Positions 53,155 through 63,446 of a stretch of DNA of 64,000 bases are shown one piece after another. The notes under the pieces were generated by a model, which worked only from the letters and a program-made list of their open reading frames with translations, ran no database searches and was not told the origin of the DNA. The position numbers and the translations under genes are program-made. Positions within the stretch are counted from its first letter, which is position 1, and each line of letters opens with the position of its first letter. The DNA is taken from the NCBI RefSeq assembly GCF_023910635.1, contig NZ_JAAVVZ010000003.1, positions 62,001 through 126,000 of the forward strand, written 5' to 3'. Origin of the DNA: Sphingorhabdus sp. GTDB lineage: Bacteria; Pseudomonadota; Alphaproteobacteria; Sphingomonadales; Sphingomonadaceae.

Positions 53155-55671
53155 GTGAACTTACCCCCTATCATTCTCGACTGGTTCGCCGAACGCGGAT
53201 GGCAGCCGCGACGGCATCAGTTGGAGATGCTCGACGCGGCGGGTGCTGGACGGCATGCCCTGCTGGTGGCCGCGACGGGTGCGGGTAAGACGCTTGCCGG
53301 ATTTTTGCCGACTTTGTGCGCGTTGATATCAGAAACGCGTGCCCCGGCGAAGGCCGGGGTCCAGACCCAATCAAAAAACGCCCAGACCCAACCAAAAAAC
53401 GCTTCGGAGGCTGGATCCCGGCCTGCGCCGGGACACACATTAGAACCCGTGGTGGGCCTGCACACGCTCTACATCTCCCCGCTAAAGGCATTGGCCACTG
53501 ACGTTCGCCGCAATCTGCTGATCCCGATCGCGGAAATGGGCTTGCCAATCCGCGTTGAGGCCCGGACGGGCGACACGCCGTCCGACCGCAAGGCACGGCA
53601 GCGGGTCAAGCCACCACATATATTGTTGACCACACCTGAATCTTTGTCGTTGCTGCTCAGCCATGAAGACAGCGTGCACATGTTCGCCACGCTGAAACGC
53701 GTCATCGTCGATGAGGTCCACGCCTTTGCCAATGGCAAGCGCGGTGATTTGCTCAGCCTGTCGCTCGCGCGGTTGCAGACGCTTGCGCCCGCCCTGCAAC
53801 GCGTTGCCCTCTCTGCCACCGTGGCCGACCCCGATGACTATCGCGCGTGGCTCGCCCCCAATGGCGACATTGATCAGGTGCGCCTGGTGGAAGGGGAAGC
53901 AGCAGCCGAGCCTGACCTGACGATCCTGTTGCCACAGGGCCGCGTGCCATGGGCGGGGCATAGCGGGCAGCATGCAATCCCGCAGCTCATCGAAGAAATC
54001 GGGCGCAACAAAATCACCCTTATTTTCTGCAACACGCGTTTCCTCGCCGAGTTTATCTTTCAGAAATTATGGGACGCAAATGAACCCAAATATGCCATCG
54101 GCATTCACCACGGCTCCCTGTCGGTGGAGGCGCGGCGCAAGGTTGAGGGCGCCATGGCCGAAGGAAAGCTGCGCGCCTTGGTCTGCACCTCAAGCCTCGA
54201 TTTAGGCGTCGACTGGGGCAATGTCGACTGCGTCATCCAAATGGGTGCACCCAAAGGGTCGTCCCGCTTGCTGCAACGTATTGGCCGGTCGAACCACCGC
54301 ATGGACGCGCCCAGCAAGGCCATCCTCGTGCCCGGCAATCGTTTTGAATATCTTGAAACACAGGCCGCCTTTGACGCGGTGGCAGAGGGCGTGCGCGACG
54401 GCGAGACCTTCCGCCCCGGATGCTATGATGTCTTGGCGCAGCATGTCATGGGGCTAGCCTGCGCGGGGCCGTTTGACGAAGGCGAGCTGCTGGCCGAGGT
54501 GCAGTCTGCCTTGCCCTATTCGGCCCTAGACGCCGCGACCTTTGCGCGCGTCATCGCCTTTATCGCCACGGGCGGATATGCTCTGAAGGCTTACGACCGC
54601 TTCAAAAAGCTCGTCAAAGACCCCGATGGCCGGTGGCGCCTATCGCACCCGCAATTTGCCGCGCAGCATCGGTTTAATGCGGGCATCATTGTCGATGCGC
54701 CCATGCTGCAGGTCCGGTTCCGCAATGGCCGCAAATTGGGCAAGGTTGAGGAGTCCTTTGCCGCCACTTTAAGCCCCGGCAACTGTTTCACTTTTGCCGG
54801 CATGGCGCTTGAGGTCGAATCGATCAAAGACCTTGACCTCATCGTCCGCGCCGCGACCAAGCCAGCGGCCAATATCCCAAGCTATATGGGCGCACGGCTG
54901 CCGCTGACGACGCATCTGGCTGGGCGTGTGCGGCAGATGCTGACCGACAGGGCGGGCTGGGCGCGCTTTCCGGACGAAGTGCGCGAATGGTTGGAGATGC
55001 AGGCCTATCGCAGCCAAATGCCACAGGCCGGGCAGTTACTCGTCGAAACCTTCCCCCACGACAAACGATATTATATGGTCGCCTATCCGTTCGAAGGGTG
55101 GAACGCACATCAATCGCTGGGCATGCTCATCACGCGGCGGATGGAGAGCCGGGGCCTGATGCCCATGGGTTTTGTCGCGAGCGATTATGCCTTGGCCGTG
55201 TGGAGCCTAAAACCCATCACAGACCCGCGCCCCTTATTTTCTGCCGACATATTGGCGGATGAATTTGTTGACTGGGTGGAGTCGAGCTATTTGCTCAAAC
55301 GCGCCTTTCGCGAAGTGGCGGTGATCAGCGGGCTTGTCGAACGCCAGCATCCCGGCAAGCGCAAGACGGGCAAGCAAGTTACCTTTTCCACCGACCTGAT
55401 TTACGATGTCCTGCGCAAATATGAACCCGACCATCTGCTGCTGGAGGCCGCCTGGGCCGATGCGCGGACGCGGTTGACCGATGTCGGGCGGCTTGGCGAT
55501 TTATTGGACCGCGCCGCCGACAATATGCTGCATGTCGATCTGGAGCGCGTCAGTCCGCTGGCGGTGCCCTTGCTGGTGATGATTGGCCGCGAGAGCGTGG
55601 CGCAAGGGTCGGTGGATGACGCGCTGCTGATGGAGGCAGAGAGCCTCGCCAGCGTGGCGATGACGCCTTAG
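53155..55671 (+). CDS. ligase-associated DEXH-box helicase (Lhr-like)
   Basis: About 838 aa, SF2 helicase of the Lhr family found beside DNA ligase or PdeM nuclease. Motif I is ALLVAATGAGKTLAGFLPTL (~residues 34-53); motif II is DEVHAF (~186); others are ALSATVAD, ICTSSLDLGVDWG (as VCTSSLDLGVDWG) and QRIGRSNHR. C-terminal Lhr domain: GWNAHQSLGMLITRRMESRGLMPMGF. GTG start at 53155, 8 bp after the mutase stop; the upstream frame overlaps that gene. Oddity: about 33 residues encoded by a palindromic repeat sit between motifs I and Ia. Confidence 0.93.
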   Translation: MNLPPIILDWFAERGWQPRRHQLEMLDAAGAGRHALLVAATGAGKTLAGFLPTLCALISETRAPAKAGVQTQSKNAQTQPKNASEAGSRPAPGHTLEPVVGLHTLYISPLKALATDVRRNLLIPIAEMGLPIRVEARTGDTPSDRKARQRVKPPHILLTTPESLSLLLSHEDSVHMFATLKRVIVDEVHAFANGKRGDLLSLSLARLQTLAPALQRVALSATVADPDDYRAWLAPNGDIDQVRLVEGEAAAEPDLTILLPQGRVPWAGHSGQHAIPQLIEEIGRNKITLIFCNTRFLAEFIFQKLWDANEPKYAIGIHHGSLSVEARRKVEGAMAEGKLRALVCTSSLDLGVDWGNVDCVIQMGAPKGSSRLLQRIGRSNHRMDAPSKAILVPGNRFEYLETQAAFDAVAEGVRDGETFRPGCYDVLAQHVMGLACAGPFDEGELLAEVQSALPYSALDAATFARVIAFIATGGYALKAYDRFKKLVKDPDGRWRLSHPQFAAQHRFNAGIIVDAPMLQVRFRNGRKLGKVEESFAATLSPGNCFTFAGMALEVESIKDLDLIVRAATKPAANIPSYMGARLPLTTHLAGRVRQMLTDRAGWARFPDEVREWLEMQAYRSQMPQAGQLLVETFPHDKRYYMVAYPFEGWNAHQSLGMLITRRMESRGLMPMGFVASDYALAVWSLKPITDPRPLFSADILADEFVDWVESSYLLKRAFREVAVISGLVERQHPGKRKTGKQVTFSTDLIYDVLRKYEPDHLLLEAAWADARTRLTDVGRLGDLLDRAADNMLHVDLERVSPLAVPLLVMIGRESVAQGSVDDALLMEAESLASVAMTP
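53339..53436. repeat. REP-like palindromic element inside the helicase gene
   Basis: About 98 bp bounded by inverted copies of GTGCCCCGGCGAAGGCCGGG GTCCAG (26-base arms, three mismatches). Between the arms is a tandem pair of about 21 bases (CAGACCCAA(T/C)CAAAAAACGC). This is the composition of sphingomonad intergenic REPs, but here it lies in frame in a conserved gene. Confidence 0.88.
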
Positions 55672-56035
55672 GCCAATCGTTCCGGGGAAAACCGCCGTCG
55701 CACCAGCGCAGGCTGGGGGGGTGGAGGGGGCTGTCGGCCTCATGCGACATGGCAAGTGGAGAGCCCCCTCCGTCACTCGCTACGCGAGCGCCACCTCCCC
55801 GTTCCGGGGAGGAATTACCCCTCAAATCCTCCCCGTTCCGGGGAGGGGGACCATGCGAAGCATGGGGGAGGGGCACAGGCGAGTCCTCCTGACCTTCTGG
55901 CGTGGTGATACCCTGAACGTGCCCCTCCACCGTCTGCGACGGTCCCCCTCCCCATTCTGGGGAGGAAATCAGCGGACCGCAGCCTTGAAGCCACACGAAA
56001 AGAAGCGTATTGCTGTGCCACAGGAGAATTTGAAA
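55672..56035. repeat. 364-bp spacer with a repeat cluster (CCTCCCC...GGGGAGG)
   Basis: Three copies of a 19-base palindrome CCTCCCCGTTCCGGGGAGG (55794-55812, 55828-55846, and a variant at 55947-55965 with AT/T changes) sit among CT-rich, foldable sequence. Open frames through this region are low-complexity and not gene-like. The spacer ends with the AGGAG of the aspartic protease gene. Confidence 0.85.
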
Positions 56036-57016
56036 ATGCGTCGCGTTGCTTTTGGGTTCATTGGCTCTTTAACAGCCGCATCCGCGTTCTTAATTGCCGC
56101 ATCCGCGGTGGCGCAGGACGTGCCGCAAGCCGAAACCAGCGCAGACGTCGCCGCGATCACCGAACAATTTGATATCGACCGCAGCGACCGTATGACCGTT
56201 CAAGTCCGCGTTAATGGCAGCGAAGCTGTGCCCTTCATCGTCGACACAGGGGCCGAACGCACCGTCATTGCCAATGACTTTGCCCGAAAGCTGGCGCTGG
56301 AGGCTGGCCCTATATTGACGCTGGCAACGATTTCGGGGCGGTATCAGGTCAATAGCTTCTTCATCGATTCGATTTCGACCGCGTCGGTCAATCTCTTGGG
56401 CATTGAGGCCCCCGGCCTTGAGCGGTCCAACCTGGGGGCTTTTGGATTGCTGGGTATCGACAGTCTTGAGGACAGCCGCGTCTATCTCGATTTTGCGCAA
56501 CAGACGATGGATGTGCTGCCGTCGCAGAAATCGCGCGGGAAAACAAAGCTGGAAAACGGCATGATCGTCGTCCGGGCGCGGCGCAAGGCGGGGCGAATGA
56601 TCCTGTCGAGCGCACAGATTGATGGTGTCAAGGTTGACATCATCTTGGACACTGGCGCGCAAAGCAGCATGGCCAATCTGGCACTGCGCGACAAGCTTCG
56701 CCGCCGCCATCGCAATTTTGATTTTATCCCTGTGAAATTGAGAAGCGTCACCGGCACCATATTGGAGGGCGATTATACGCAAATCCGCGAAATCGATATT
56801 GGCGGGCTTACCATCCGGGACATGCCCATGACCTTTGCCGATAATTACGCCTTTACCGCGCTGAACCTTGATGACCGGCCTGCGATATTGCTCGGGATGG
56901 ATGCGCTGAAGCTGTTTGACCGCGTGTTGATTGATTTTGGCAATCGGCGCGTCGGGTTCGATCCGCCCAAGGGCGTGACGCGAGAACAAAAGGCGCGCCT
57001 CGCTTTCGCGCAGTAG
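56036..57016 (+). CDS. exported retropepsin-like aspartic protease
   Basis: A 326-aa protein with a signal peptide (FIGSLTAASAFLIAASAVAQ, cleaved about residue 26). It carries two retroviral-type active-site motifs: FIVDTGAERTVI and IILDTGAQSSM. This is a duplicated, bilobal single-chain aspartic protease, probably periplasmic and of unknown substrate. Conserved in sphingomonads between lhr and pdeM-type genes as here. Start at 56036 with AGGAG nine bases upstream; the frame runs back through the repeat cluster but that part is not protein-like. Confidence 0.88.
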   Translation: MRRVAFGFIGSLTAASAFLIAASAVAQDVPQAETSADVAAITEQFDIDRSDRMTVQVRVNGSEAVPFIVDTGAERTVIANDFARKLALEAGPILTLATISGRYQVNSFFIDSISTASVNLLGIEAPGLERSNLGAFGLLGIDSLEDSRVYLDFAQQTMDVLPSQKSRGKTKLENGMIVVRARRKAGRMILSSAQIDGVKVDIILDTGAQSSMANLALRDKLRRRHRNFDFIPVKLRSVTGTILEGDYTQIREIDIGGLTIRDMPMTFADNYAFTALNLDDRPAILLGMDALKLFDRVLIDFGNRRVGFDPPKGVTREQKARLAFAQ

Positions 57017-57070
57017 TTCCTTGCGCACATCGCTTGCAGTGGCCAGCGACAGTGCGCATAGCCTGTGGCA

Positions 57071-57766
57071 ATGGCACAAAGTTTCGAATTTGGTGGCGCG
57101 GCGTTTGAGGTGGCTGGACAGGCTGCCTTATATTGGCGCGCGCAAGATGCGTTATTGGTGTCCGACCTGCATCTGGAAAAGGCGAGCGCCTTTGCCTTAG
57201 TTGGCCAAATGCTGCCGCCCTATGACAGCGTCTCGACACTTGAGGAGATAGCCACGCTTTGCAGGACATATCGACCTGCCAAAATCATATCCCTTGGTGA
57301 CAATTTCCACGATGATGACGGGGAACACCGATTGGCGCAAGATGCTGCGGCATTATTGGTCGATTTGGCCTGCAACACCGAATGGATCTGGATTACCGGG
57401 AACCATGACCGCGCGGTGTCGGGTATCTGGGGCGGCAAGGCGTTTGACGCATTGACATTGTCGGGCATCACGCTTCGGCATGAGGCGTTAAGTGGCGATC
57501 CCAATCCCGAAATCTCCGGCCATTTTCACCCGAAGTTCCGGCAAGTGCTGCGCGGGCGGATGGTAAAGCGGCGGTGCTTTGTGAAAACCCCGCGCAAGTT
57601 GATCATGCCTGCCTTTGGCGCGCTGACCGGTGGGCTGGATGTGCAGGATGCTGCTATATTAAAGGCCTGCGACCTTAACCATGGTGAAGGCGTTGAGGCT
57701 TTGGTCGCCACGCAAAGCGGCATTGCCCGATTTGCCTTAAATCATGCTGGGTCGTTCGCTAAATAA
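57071..57766 (+). CDS. pdeM: ligase-associated metallophosphoesterase PdeM
   Basis: About 231 aa, calcineurin-like nuclease of the DNA-ligase-associated repair module. Motifs: LLVSDLHLEKA, ISLGDNFHDDD, WITGNHDRAVS and EISGHFHPK. Together with the Lhr-like helicase at 53155 it probably processes DNA 3' ends. A GTG two codons upstream (57065) is an alternative start. It overlaps the convergent YggS-family gene by 30 bp. The usual partner genes (ATP-dependent ligase, exonuclease) are not seen here. Confidence 0.92.
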   Translation: MAQSFEFGGAAFEVAGQAALYWRAQDALLVSDLHLEKASAFALVGQMLPPYDSVSTLEEIATLCRTYRPAKIISLGDNFHDDDGEHRLAQDAAALLVDLACNTEWIWITGNHDRAVSGIWGGKAFDALTLSGITLRHEALSGDPNPEISGHFHPKFRQVLRGRMVKRRCFVKTPRKLIMPAFGALTGGLDVQDAAILKACDLNHGEGVEALVATQSGIARFALNHAGSFAK

Positions 57767-58423
57767 GGCGGTGCCAACGCGGATATAGGTCGCGCCCAGC
57801 ATGATGGCGGTTTCAAAATCATCGGACATGCCCATGCTCAATTGTGCCAAGTTATGCCGCGCGGACAATTCGGCCAAAAGCGCAAAGAAAGGCGCGGCTT
57901 CGACGTCGGCGGGCGGAATGCACATCAACCCGGCGACCGGAATCCCTGCGTCCTGCGCTGCCTTCAACAGGTCGGGAAGCTCCATGAAGGAACACCCCCC
58001 CTTTTGCGCTTCAGCGCCAATATTGACTTGAATGAAGCAAGGCACCGCACGCCCCAGCCTCTGCATCGCCTTGCCCAGCGCCGTCACAAGCGACAGCCGA
58101 TCAACCGAATGAATGACGTCAAACAACGCGACCGCTTCTTCGGCCTTGTTCGATTGCAACTGGCCAATGAGATGGAGCTCAACGCCGGGATGGCGCTCCT
58201 TCAGCGCTGGCCATTTACTGGCGGCCTCCTGAACACGGTTTTCACCGAACAGCCTTTGCCCCGCGAGAATGATTGGCGCGATGTCCTCCACCGACCGCGT
58301 TTTCGACACGGCGATAAGGTGGATGTCCTCGGCCGAACGTCGCGCCAATTTGGCGGCGGCGCCCATGCGCGTGCGGATGGCCGTCAAACGGTCGGCGGGT
58401 GTTTCTGGTGTCGCTTCCTGCAT
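57737..58423 (-). CDS. YggS-family PLP homeostasis protein
   Basis: A 228-aa single-domain PLP-binding TIM barrel: IHLIAVSKTRSVEDI with the PLP lysine (about residue 37), LFGENRVQEA, ELHLIGQLQSNKA, SVDRLSL and LSMGMSDDFETAIMLGATYIRVGTALFSER with the phosphate-binding loop. YggS/PLPBP proteins handle pyridoxal phosphate and amino-acid homeostasis; no racemase activity is expected. Divergent from the thiE-like gene, 23 bp away. Confidence 0.93.
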   Translation of the reverse strand: MQEATPETPADRLTAIRTRMGAAAKLARRSAEDIHLIAVSKTRSVEDIAPIILAGQRLFGENRVQEAASKWPALKERHPGVELHLIGQLQSNKAEEAVALFDVIHSVDRLSLVTALGKAMQRLGRAVPCFIQVNIGAEAQKGGCSFMELPDLLKAAQDAGIPVAGLMCIPPADVEAAPFFALLAELSARHNLAQLSMGMSDDFETAIMLGATYIRVGTALFSERPSMI

Positions 58424-58446
58424 AGCGCGTCGCTATAGGCAGTTGC

Positions 58447-58995
58447 ATGCCGCGAAGCCACCCCTTGCCGAAAATCTGGCTCATGACCGATGCGCGTTTT
58501 GGTGATGACCAGTTGCGCGCTATTCAACACCTACCGGCGCGATCAGGCGTGGTTTTCCGCCATTATGATTTGGCTACTCAGCAACGTCGCATATTGTTCG
58601 CCCAGGTGCTGCGCATTTGTCGTCGGCGCGGGCATATACTGCTGTTGGCGGGTGATGCGCGGACCGCTTTGCGCTGGCATGCCGACGGCTTTCATCAACG
58701 CAGCCGTGGCCACACAGGCTTGCTACACAGCGCCCCTGTTCATAATGCGCGTGAAATCGCAGACGTTAAACGCAGCCGCCCCGACCTGTTATTCCTCTCC
58801 CCGCTTTTCGATACCAACAGCCACCCCGGCGCGCGGCCACTCGGTCCGTTGATGTTTCTGCGGCTCGCAAAGCTTGCTGGCCCAAAACGCATCATCGCCT
58901 TGGGCGGCATGACCCGTCAGAGCGCAAACATGCTCGGCCCACGGATGATCCATGGTTGGGCGGCGATTGATGCTTTCAGGAAAAAGCCCGCTTAG
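58447..58995 (+). CDS. thiamine-phosphate synthase-like (ThiE/TenI fold)
   Basis: A 182-aa TIM-barrel protein: IWLMTDARFGDDQ, GVVFRHYDL, RGHILLLAGD, GLLHSAPVHN, LLFLSPLFDTNSHPGARPLGPLMF and RIIALGGMTRQSA. This is the ThiE/TenI layout, though it lacks several residues conserved in true ThiE and is shorter (normally ~210), so a TenI-like or degenerate role is equally possible. It overlaps the next gene's 3' end by 4 bp. Confidence 0.82.
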   Translation: MPRSHPLPKIWLMTDARFGDDQLRAIQHLPARSGVVFRHYDLATQQRRILFAQVLRICRRRGHILLLAGDARTALRWHADGFHQRSRGHTGLLHSAPVHNAREIADVKRSRPDLLFLSPLFDTNSHPGARPLGPLMFLRLAKLAGPKRIIALGGMTRQSANMLGPRMIHGWAAIDAFRKKPA

Positions 58996-59747
58996 AAGCG
59001 GATTTTGGTTCCGACATAGACCGCTTCGCTGTCCTTGCGGTTGTCGGGCAAAGGAAGAACGCGATCATTTTCACTGGCGTAACGGACGCCAGCGGTGACG
59101 TCGATCTTGCGGCTGATCGAGAAGCTGCCGCCGACATCGAGCTTATAATCGCCCGCAGCCGCGCTACCGCGTGCGGGCGGGGCCATTTCTTTATTCTGGT
59201 CGAGTTTAATATTGGTACTGAACTTGCTTGGTTTTTTCGCCGATTCATCCAACCGGAAGCCGCCCTTACCGACATCGCTCAGAGGCGTCTTTGCGGCACG
59301 TGCATGCGCCTTAGGCAAAGCAAAATCCTGCCAACCCTTGGAAGCCGTCAAACGATAGTCGGCCGCGGCCAAGCGCAGCCCCTTACCAGCGCCCACTTCG
59401 CTTGGTGCGATGACATTGCGAAGGGATACCGCGCCAGCGGTCAGACGTGAGTTCGCCCGCGCAGCGACGGTAATCGTGCGGTTGCGACCTTCATCGGCAC
59501 TCGCCGGCGTGAAGGGGAACCGCGTATCAGGCGCAATTTGCGTAGCAGAGAATTTTTGGGCAAGCACACTGTCACCGCCAGCAGGCGTGAACATCGCAAT
59601 CCACGAGGGCGCGGCTTTTTGTTCCGGACCGGATGACCTTGCGGCAAAGGCAGGCACAATCATCGGCGAAAGGGCAAGCGAACCGGTCGCAAGCATCACT
59701 GCTGCAAAGGTCGCATATTTTCCTTTCTGTACCCGCATCACGTCCAT
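58992..59747 (-). CDS. exported hypothetical protein of sphingomonad type
   Basis: A 251-aa protein with a signal peptide (KYATFAAVMLATGSLALSPMIVPAFA, cleavage about residue 35). The C-terminal half ends in KIDVTAGVRYASENDRV...DSEAVYVGTKIRF, whose alternating pattern and final Phe are typical of outer-membrane beta-strands, so it may be an envelope protein. Function unknown. In-frame ATGs at 59747 and 59738 are both possible. It is convergent with the thiE-like gene. Confidence 0.78.
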   Translation of the reverse strand: MDVMRVQKGKYATFAAVMLATGSLALSPMIVPAFAARSSGPEQKAAPSWIAMFTPAGGDSVLAQKFSATQIAPDTRFPFTPASADEGRNRTITVAARANSRLTAGAVSLRNVIAPSEVGAGKGLRLAAADYRLTASKGWQDFALPKAHARAAKTPLSDVGKGGFRLDESAKKPSKFSTNIKLDQNKEMAPPARGSAAAGDYKLDVGGSFSISRKIDVTAGVRYASENDRVLPLPDNRKDSEAVYVGTKIRF

Positions 59748-59986
59748 GGACCTTTTTCAAGCGATTCTTATTTAGAACGGTTGGCATACGCCTTATTTTA
59801 GCGATTCAAAAGAGGTGTAATTTCAGAATCATGCCCATAACACGTTTTATCCGCAGTTGTTGCATGATGTCCACAATCGGATAGCGCATGCAGTATGAAT
59901 TGCGCGCCGTTCAGCCGCCAGAAAGCTTGCCCCCGGCAGCAAGCCACTATAGAGGTTTCCGATATTCTATTGTTCAAGGACATTTT

Positions 59987-60430
59987 ATGCGCAATACTCG
60001 CCTGACACTCATCATTGCGACCAGCAGCTTAATTAGCTTAGGCCTGCTTTCCGGCTGCGGCGGCAGGGAACGTCCAAAGGCGGACCTCGCGGCCAGCCAG
60101 GTCACCAATATTGGCGTCAACAGCTATTTGTGGCGCGCATCGCTTGATGCCTTGTCGTTCATGCCGTTGGTACAGGCCGACTCGTCGGGCGGCGTCATCG
60201 TCACCGATTGGTATGTAAACCCGCAAAGCCCCGGCGAACGCGTGAAGCTTACCGTGTCGATTTTGGATCAAGACCTGCGCGCAGACGCCTTGCGCGTGGC
60301 CGGCAGCCGCGAAGTCTCGCAAAATGGCCAGTGGGTCGCGGCGCCATTGCGTGCCGCCACGGTGCAAAAGCTTGAAGCCGTCATCCTCACCAAGGCGCGT
60401 GACCTTCGTCGGTCGTCCATCACCGGGTAA
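59987..60430 (+). CDS. DUF3576 lipoprotein
   Basis: A 147-aa protein: lipoprotein signal ending [10 protein letters not shown], then [36 protein letters not shown], the core of DUF3576. In many alphaproteobacteria it precedes leuS, as here (5 bp gap). It may take part in envelope assembly; no reaction is known. AAGGA seven bases before the ATG decides the start. Confidence 0.92.
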   Translation: MRNTRLTLIIATSSLISLGLLSGCGGRERPKADLAASQVTNIGVNSYLWRASLDALSFMPLVQADSSGGVIVTDWYVNPQSPGERVKLTVSILDQDLRADALRVAGSREVSQNGQWVAAPLRAATVQKLEAVILTKARDLRRSSITG

Positions 60431-60435
60431 TTTCT

Positions 60436-62961
60436 ATGTCCAACGAAGAGCGCTTTAACCCGCACGTTGCCGACGCGCGGTGGCAAAATATTTGGGAAGA
60501 ACGCAGCAGCTTCGTCGCAGATGATAATTCGACTAAGCCGCGCGCTTATGTCCTTGAGATGTTTCCCTATCCGTCGGGCCGCATCCATATTGGCCATGTC
60601 CGCAATTACACCATGGGCGACGTGCTGGCGCGCTACAAACGGATGACGGGGCATGAGGTGTTGCATCCCATGGGTTGGGACGCCTTTGGCATGCCTGCCG
60701 AAAATGCGGCGATGGAGAAGAACGTCCACCCCGGCGGATGGACCCGCGACAATATCGCAAACATGAAGGCGCAGCTGAAGCGGCTTGGTTTTGCGATTGA
60801 CTGGACGCGCGAGCTTGCGACCTGCGAGCCGGAATATTATGGCCATGAACAGGCCCTGTTCCTGAAACTATATGCCGCTGGCCTGGTCTATCGCAAGGAA
60901 TCTGCGGTAAACTGGGACCCGGTTGACATGACCGTGCTCGCCAATGAACAAGTCATCGACGGCAAGGGCTGGCGCTCCGGCGCGCCGGTTGAACGCCGCA
61001 AGCTGAGCCAATGGTTTCTCAAAATCACCGACTTTGCAGATGAACTGCTCACCGGCCTTGGTTCGCTTGACCAATGGCCGGACAAGGTGCGCTTGATGCA
61101 GGAAAACTGGATCGGCAAATCGCAGGGCTTGAAATGCACCTTCCGTTTCCCCGGGGGGAATGGTGGCATCGACGTGTTTACAACGCGGCCTGATACGATG
61201 TTCGGCGCAAGCTTTGTTGCCATTGCCGCCGACCACCCCGTCGCGCAAAAGCTGGCTGCCAATGCCCCCGATTTGCAAGCGTTTATCGAGGAATGTCGCA
61301 AGGGCGGCACCACTGCTGCTGACATTGAAACCGCTGAAAAGCGGGGGTTTGATACAGGCTTGACCGTCGAACATCCGCTCGATGCAAGCTGGCATTTGCC
61401 GGTCTATGTCGCGAACTTCGTGTTGATGGACTATGGCACTGGCGCCGTCTTTGGCTGCCCCGCGCATGACCAGCGCGATCTTGATTTTGCCCGCAAATAT
61501 GATTTGCCCGTCACCCGCGTTGTCGGCGATGGCGATTTGACCGATAGCAGCTTTGCCGGCGATATTGCTTTCACAGGCCCCGGCACAATCGTCAATTCGC
61601 GCTGGATGAACGGCATGACGATTGATCAGGCGAAGGCCGATGTCATCGCACGCGCACAGGCCGAAGGCTGGGGCATTGGCCAAACGCAATATCGCCTGCG
61701 CGACTGGGGCGTTTCGCGTCAGCGTTATTGGGGGACACCCATTCCCATCATCCATTGCCAGACCTGCGGCGCGGTGCCGGTGCCCGATGACCAATTGCCA
61801 GTAACCTTACCCGAAGATGTCAGTTTCGACATTCCCGGCAACCCGCTGGATCGGCACCCAAGCTTCAGCAAAGTCGATTGCCCAAGCTGTGGTCAGCCTG
61901 CACGGCGCGAAACCGACACGCTCGATACTTTTGTCGATTCAAGCTGGTATTTCATTCGCTTTGCCAGCCAGCCACATGACAAGCCATTTGATCGCACGGT
62001 TGCGGAAAAATGGCTTCCGGTGGACCAATATATTGGCGGCGTGGAACATGCCATTTTGCACTTGCTCTATGCCCGGTTCTGGACGCGCGCATTGAGCCAT
62101 ATTGGCTTGATCGATGTGAAGGAGCCATTTGCGTCTTTGTTCACGCAAGGCATGGTCACGCACCAAACCTATCAGGACGCAAAGGGCAGTTGGCTGAGCC
62201 CCGATCAGGTGCGACGCGAAGGCGACATCTGGACCATCATCGATAGCGGCGCGCAAGCGGTTGCTGGCCGTATCGAAAAAATGTCCAAGTCGAAAAAGAA
62301 TGTCGTCGATCCCGATGATATTGTCGATCAATATGGCGCAGATGCCGTACGCTGGTTCATGCTGTCCGACAGCCCGCCCGAACGCGATCTGGAATGGTCC
62401 GAAGCAGGCATCGAGGGCTGCTGGCGCTTTGTGCAGCGGCTCTGGCGTCTGACAGCACAAGTCAGCGGTGCGGATGGCGCGGACAAGGCATTGGACCGCA
62501 AAACGCATCAGGTGATCGCTGGCGTCGGCGCAGATATCGAGGCGCTGGCCTTTAACAAAGCCGTGGCCAAGATTTACGACCTAGCCAACATTATTGAAAA
62601 AGCCGCGCCTTCGGCCAGCCGCGATTCTGCCATCCGCACGATCCTATTGCTGTCATCACCGATGGTCCCGCATTTGGCCGAAGAAGCCTGGACGCAGCTT
62701 GGCGCGGAACTGGGTGGTGGTCTCATCGCCGACGCCGCATGGCCCGCGGTTGACCCGGCCCTGCTTGAAGAGGACGAGGTTACCATCGCCATACAGGTCA
62801 GGGGCAAATTGCGTGACACGCTAACGGTCGCCAAGGGCTTGCCGCAGGCCGAAATGGAGGCACTTGCACTGGCCAGCCAAAAGGTTCAGATTGCCATCGA
62901 CGGCAGCGATATTAAAAAAATCATCGTCGTTCCCGACAGGCTGGTCAACATCGTCTTATGA
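60436..62961 (+). CDS. leuS: leucyl-tRNA synthetase
   Basis: An 841-aa class I synthetase, charging tRNA-Leu. Catalytic motifs [18 protein letters not shown] (HIGH) and MSKSKKN (KMSKS), the editing domain ([32 protein letters not shown]) and a zinc-ribbon-like CQTCG...CPSCG segment are present. C-terminal region normal. The stop overlaps lptE by 4 bp. Confidence 0.98.
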   Translation: MSNEERFNPHVADARWQNIWEERSSFVADDNSTKPRAYVLEMFPYPSGRIHIGHVRNYTMGDVLARYKRMTGHEVLHPMGWDAFGMPAENAAMEKNVHPGGWTRDNIANMKAQLKRLGFAIDWTRELATCEPEYYGHEQALFLKLYAAGLVYRKESAVNWDPVDMTVLANEQVIDGKGWRSGAPVERRKLSQWFLKITDFADELLTGLGSLDQWPDKVRLMQENWIGKSQGLKCTFRFPGGNGGIDVFTTRPDTMFGASFVAIAADHPVAQKLAANAPDLQAFIEECRKGGTTAADIETAEKRGFDTGLTVEHPLDASWHLPVYVANFVLMDYGTGAVFGCPAHDQRDLDFARKYDLPVTRVVGDGDLTDSSFAGDIAFTGPGTIVNSRWMNGMTIDQAKADVIARAQAEGWGIGQTQYRLRDWGVSRQRYWGTPIPIIHCQTCGAVPVPDDQLPVTLPEDVSFDIPGNPLDRHPSFSKVDCPSCGQPARRETDTLDTFVDSSWYFIRFASQPHDKPFDRTVAEKWLPVDQYIGGVEHAILHLLYARFWTRALSHIGLIDVKEPFASLFTQGMVTHQTYQDAKGSWLSPDQVRREGDIWTIIDSGAQAVAGRIEKMSKSKKNVVDPDDIVDQYGADAVRWFMLSDSPPERDLEWSEAGIEGCWRFVQRLWRLTAQVSGADGADKALDRKTHQVIAGVGADIEALAFNKAVAKIYDLANIIEKAAPSASRDSAIRTILLLSSPMVPHLAEEAWTQLGAELGGGLIADAAWPAVDPALLEEDEVTIAIQVRGKLRDTLTVAKGLPQAEMEALALASQKVQIAIDGSDIKKIIVVPDRLVNIVL

Positions 62962-63446
62962 ACCGTTTCTTCGCCCCCTTGATGCTTGCTTTCCTGCTGC
63001 CCGCGTGCAGTTTGCAGCCATTATATAGCGGTGGGTCAAAAGGGGCGGTGGCGCGCGCATTGGGGACCATCAGCGTCGCGCCAATCGAGGGCAAAAATGG
63101 TTGGCTGATGCGCAATGCATTGACCGACCGGCTTGGCGCTCAGAACAGCAATATTGCCCAGTTCCGCTTGGTTGTTGTCCTTGATGACCAAATTGAAGGT
63201 TTCGGCGTGCGCGCGGATGATACGGTCACGCGTGAACGTCGGACATTACGTGCGCGCTATCAGCTTATTTCCGTCGAGACGGGTGAGACTGTGCTCGATA
63301 CGACCGCCGGATCGGACGCTGGCATCGACGTGGTCAGCTCGGAATATGCAACGATCGCTGGCGAAAACAGCGCGCTTGAAAATCTGACGCAAAAGGTTGC
63401 GGATCAGATTGTCACGCGGCTTTCCATTTACGCTCGTGGCGAATGA
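62958..63446 (+). CDS. lptE: LPS assembly lipoprotein LptE
   Basis: A 162-aa lipoprotein: signal [21 protein letters not shown], then a basic alpha/beta core with ALTDRLGA...[37 protein letters not shown], typical of LptE, which plugs LptD and delivers LPS to the outer membrane surface. Fits the leuS-lptE-holA order of alphaproteobacteria. Confidence 0.92.
   Translation: MNRFFAPLMLAFLLPACSLQPLYSGGSKGAVARALGTISVAPIEGKNGWLMRNALTDRLGAQNSNIAQFRLVVVLDDQIEGFGVRADDTVTRERRTLRARYQLISVETGETVLDTTAGSDAGIDVVSSEYATIAGENSALENLTQKVADQIVTRLSIYARGE

Noticed and set aside
55721-56035. N-terminal extension of the aspartic protease through the repeat cluster
   Set aside because: The sequence there is repeat DNA, the signal peptide begins at the ATG at 56036 and a good AGGAG precedes it.
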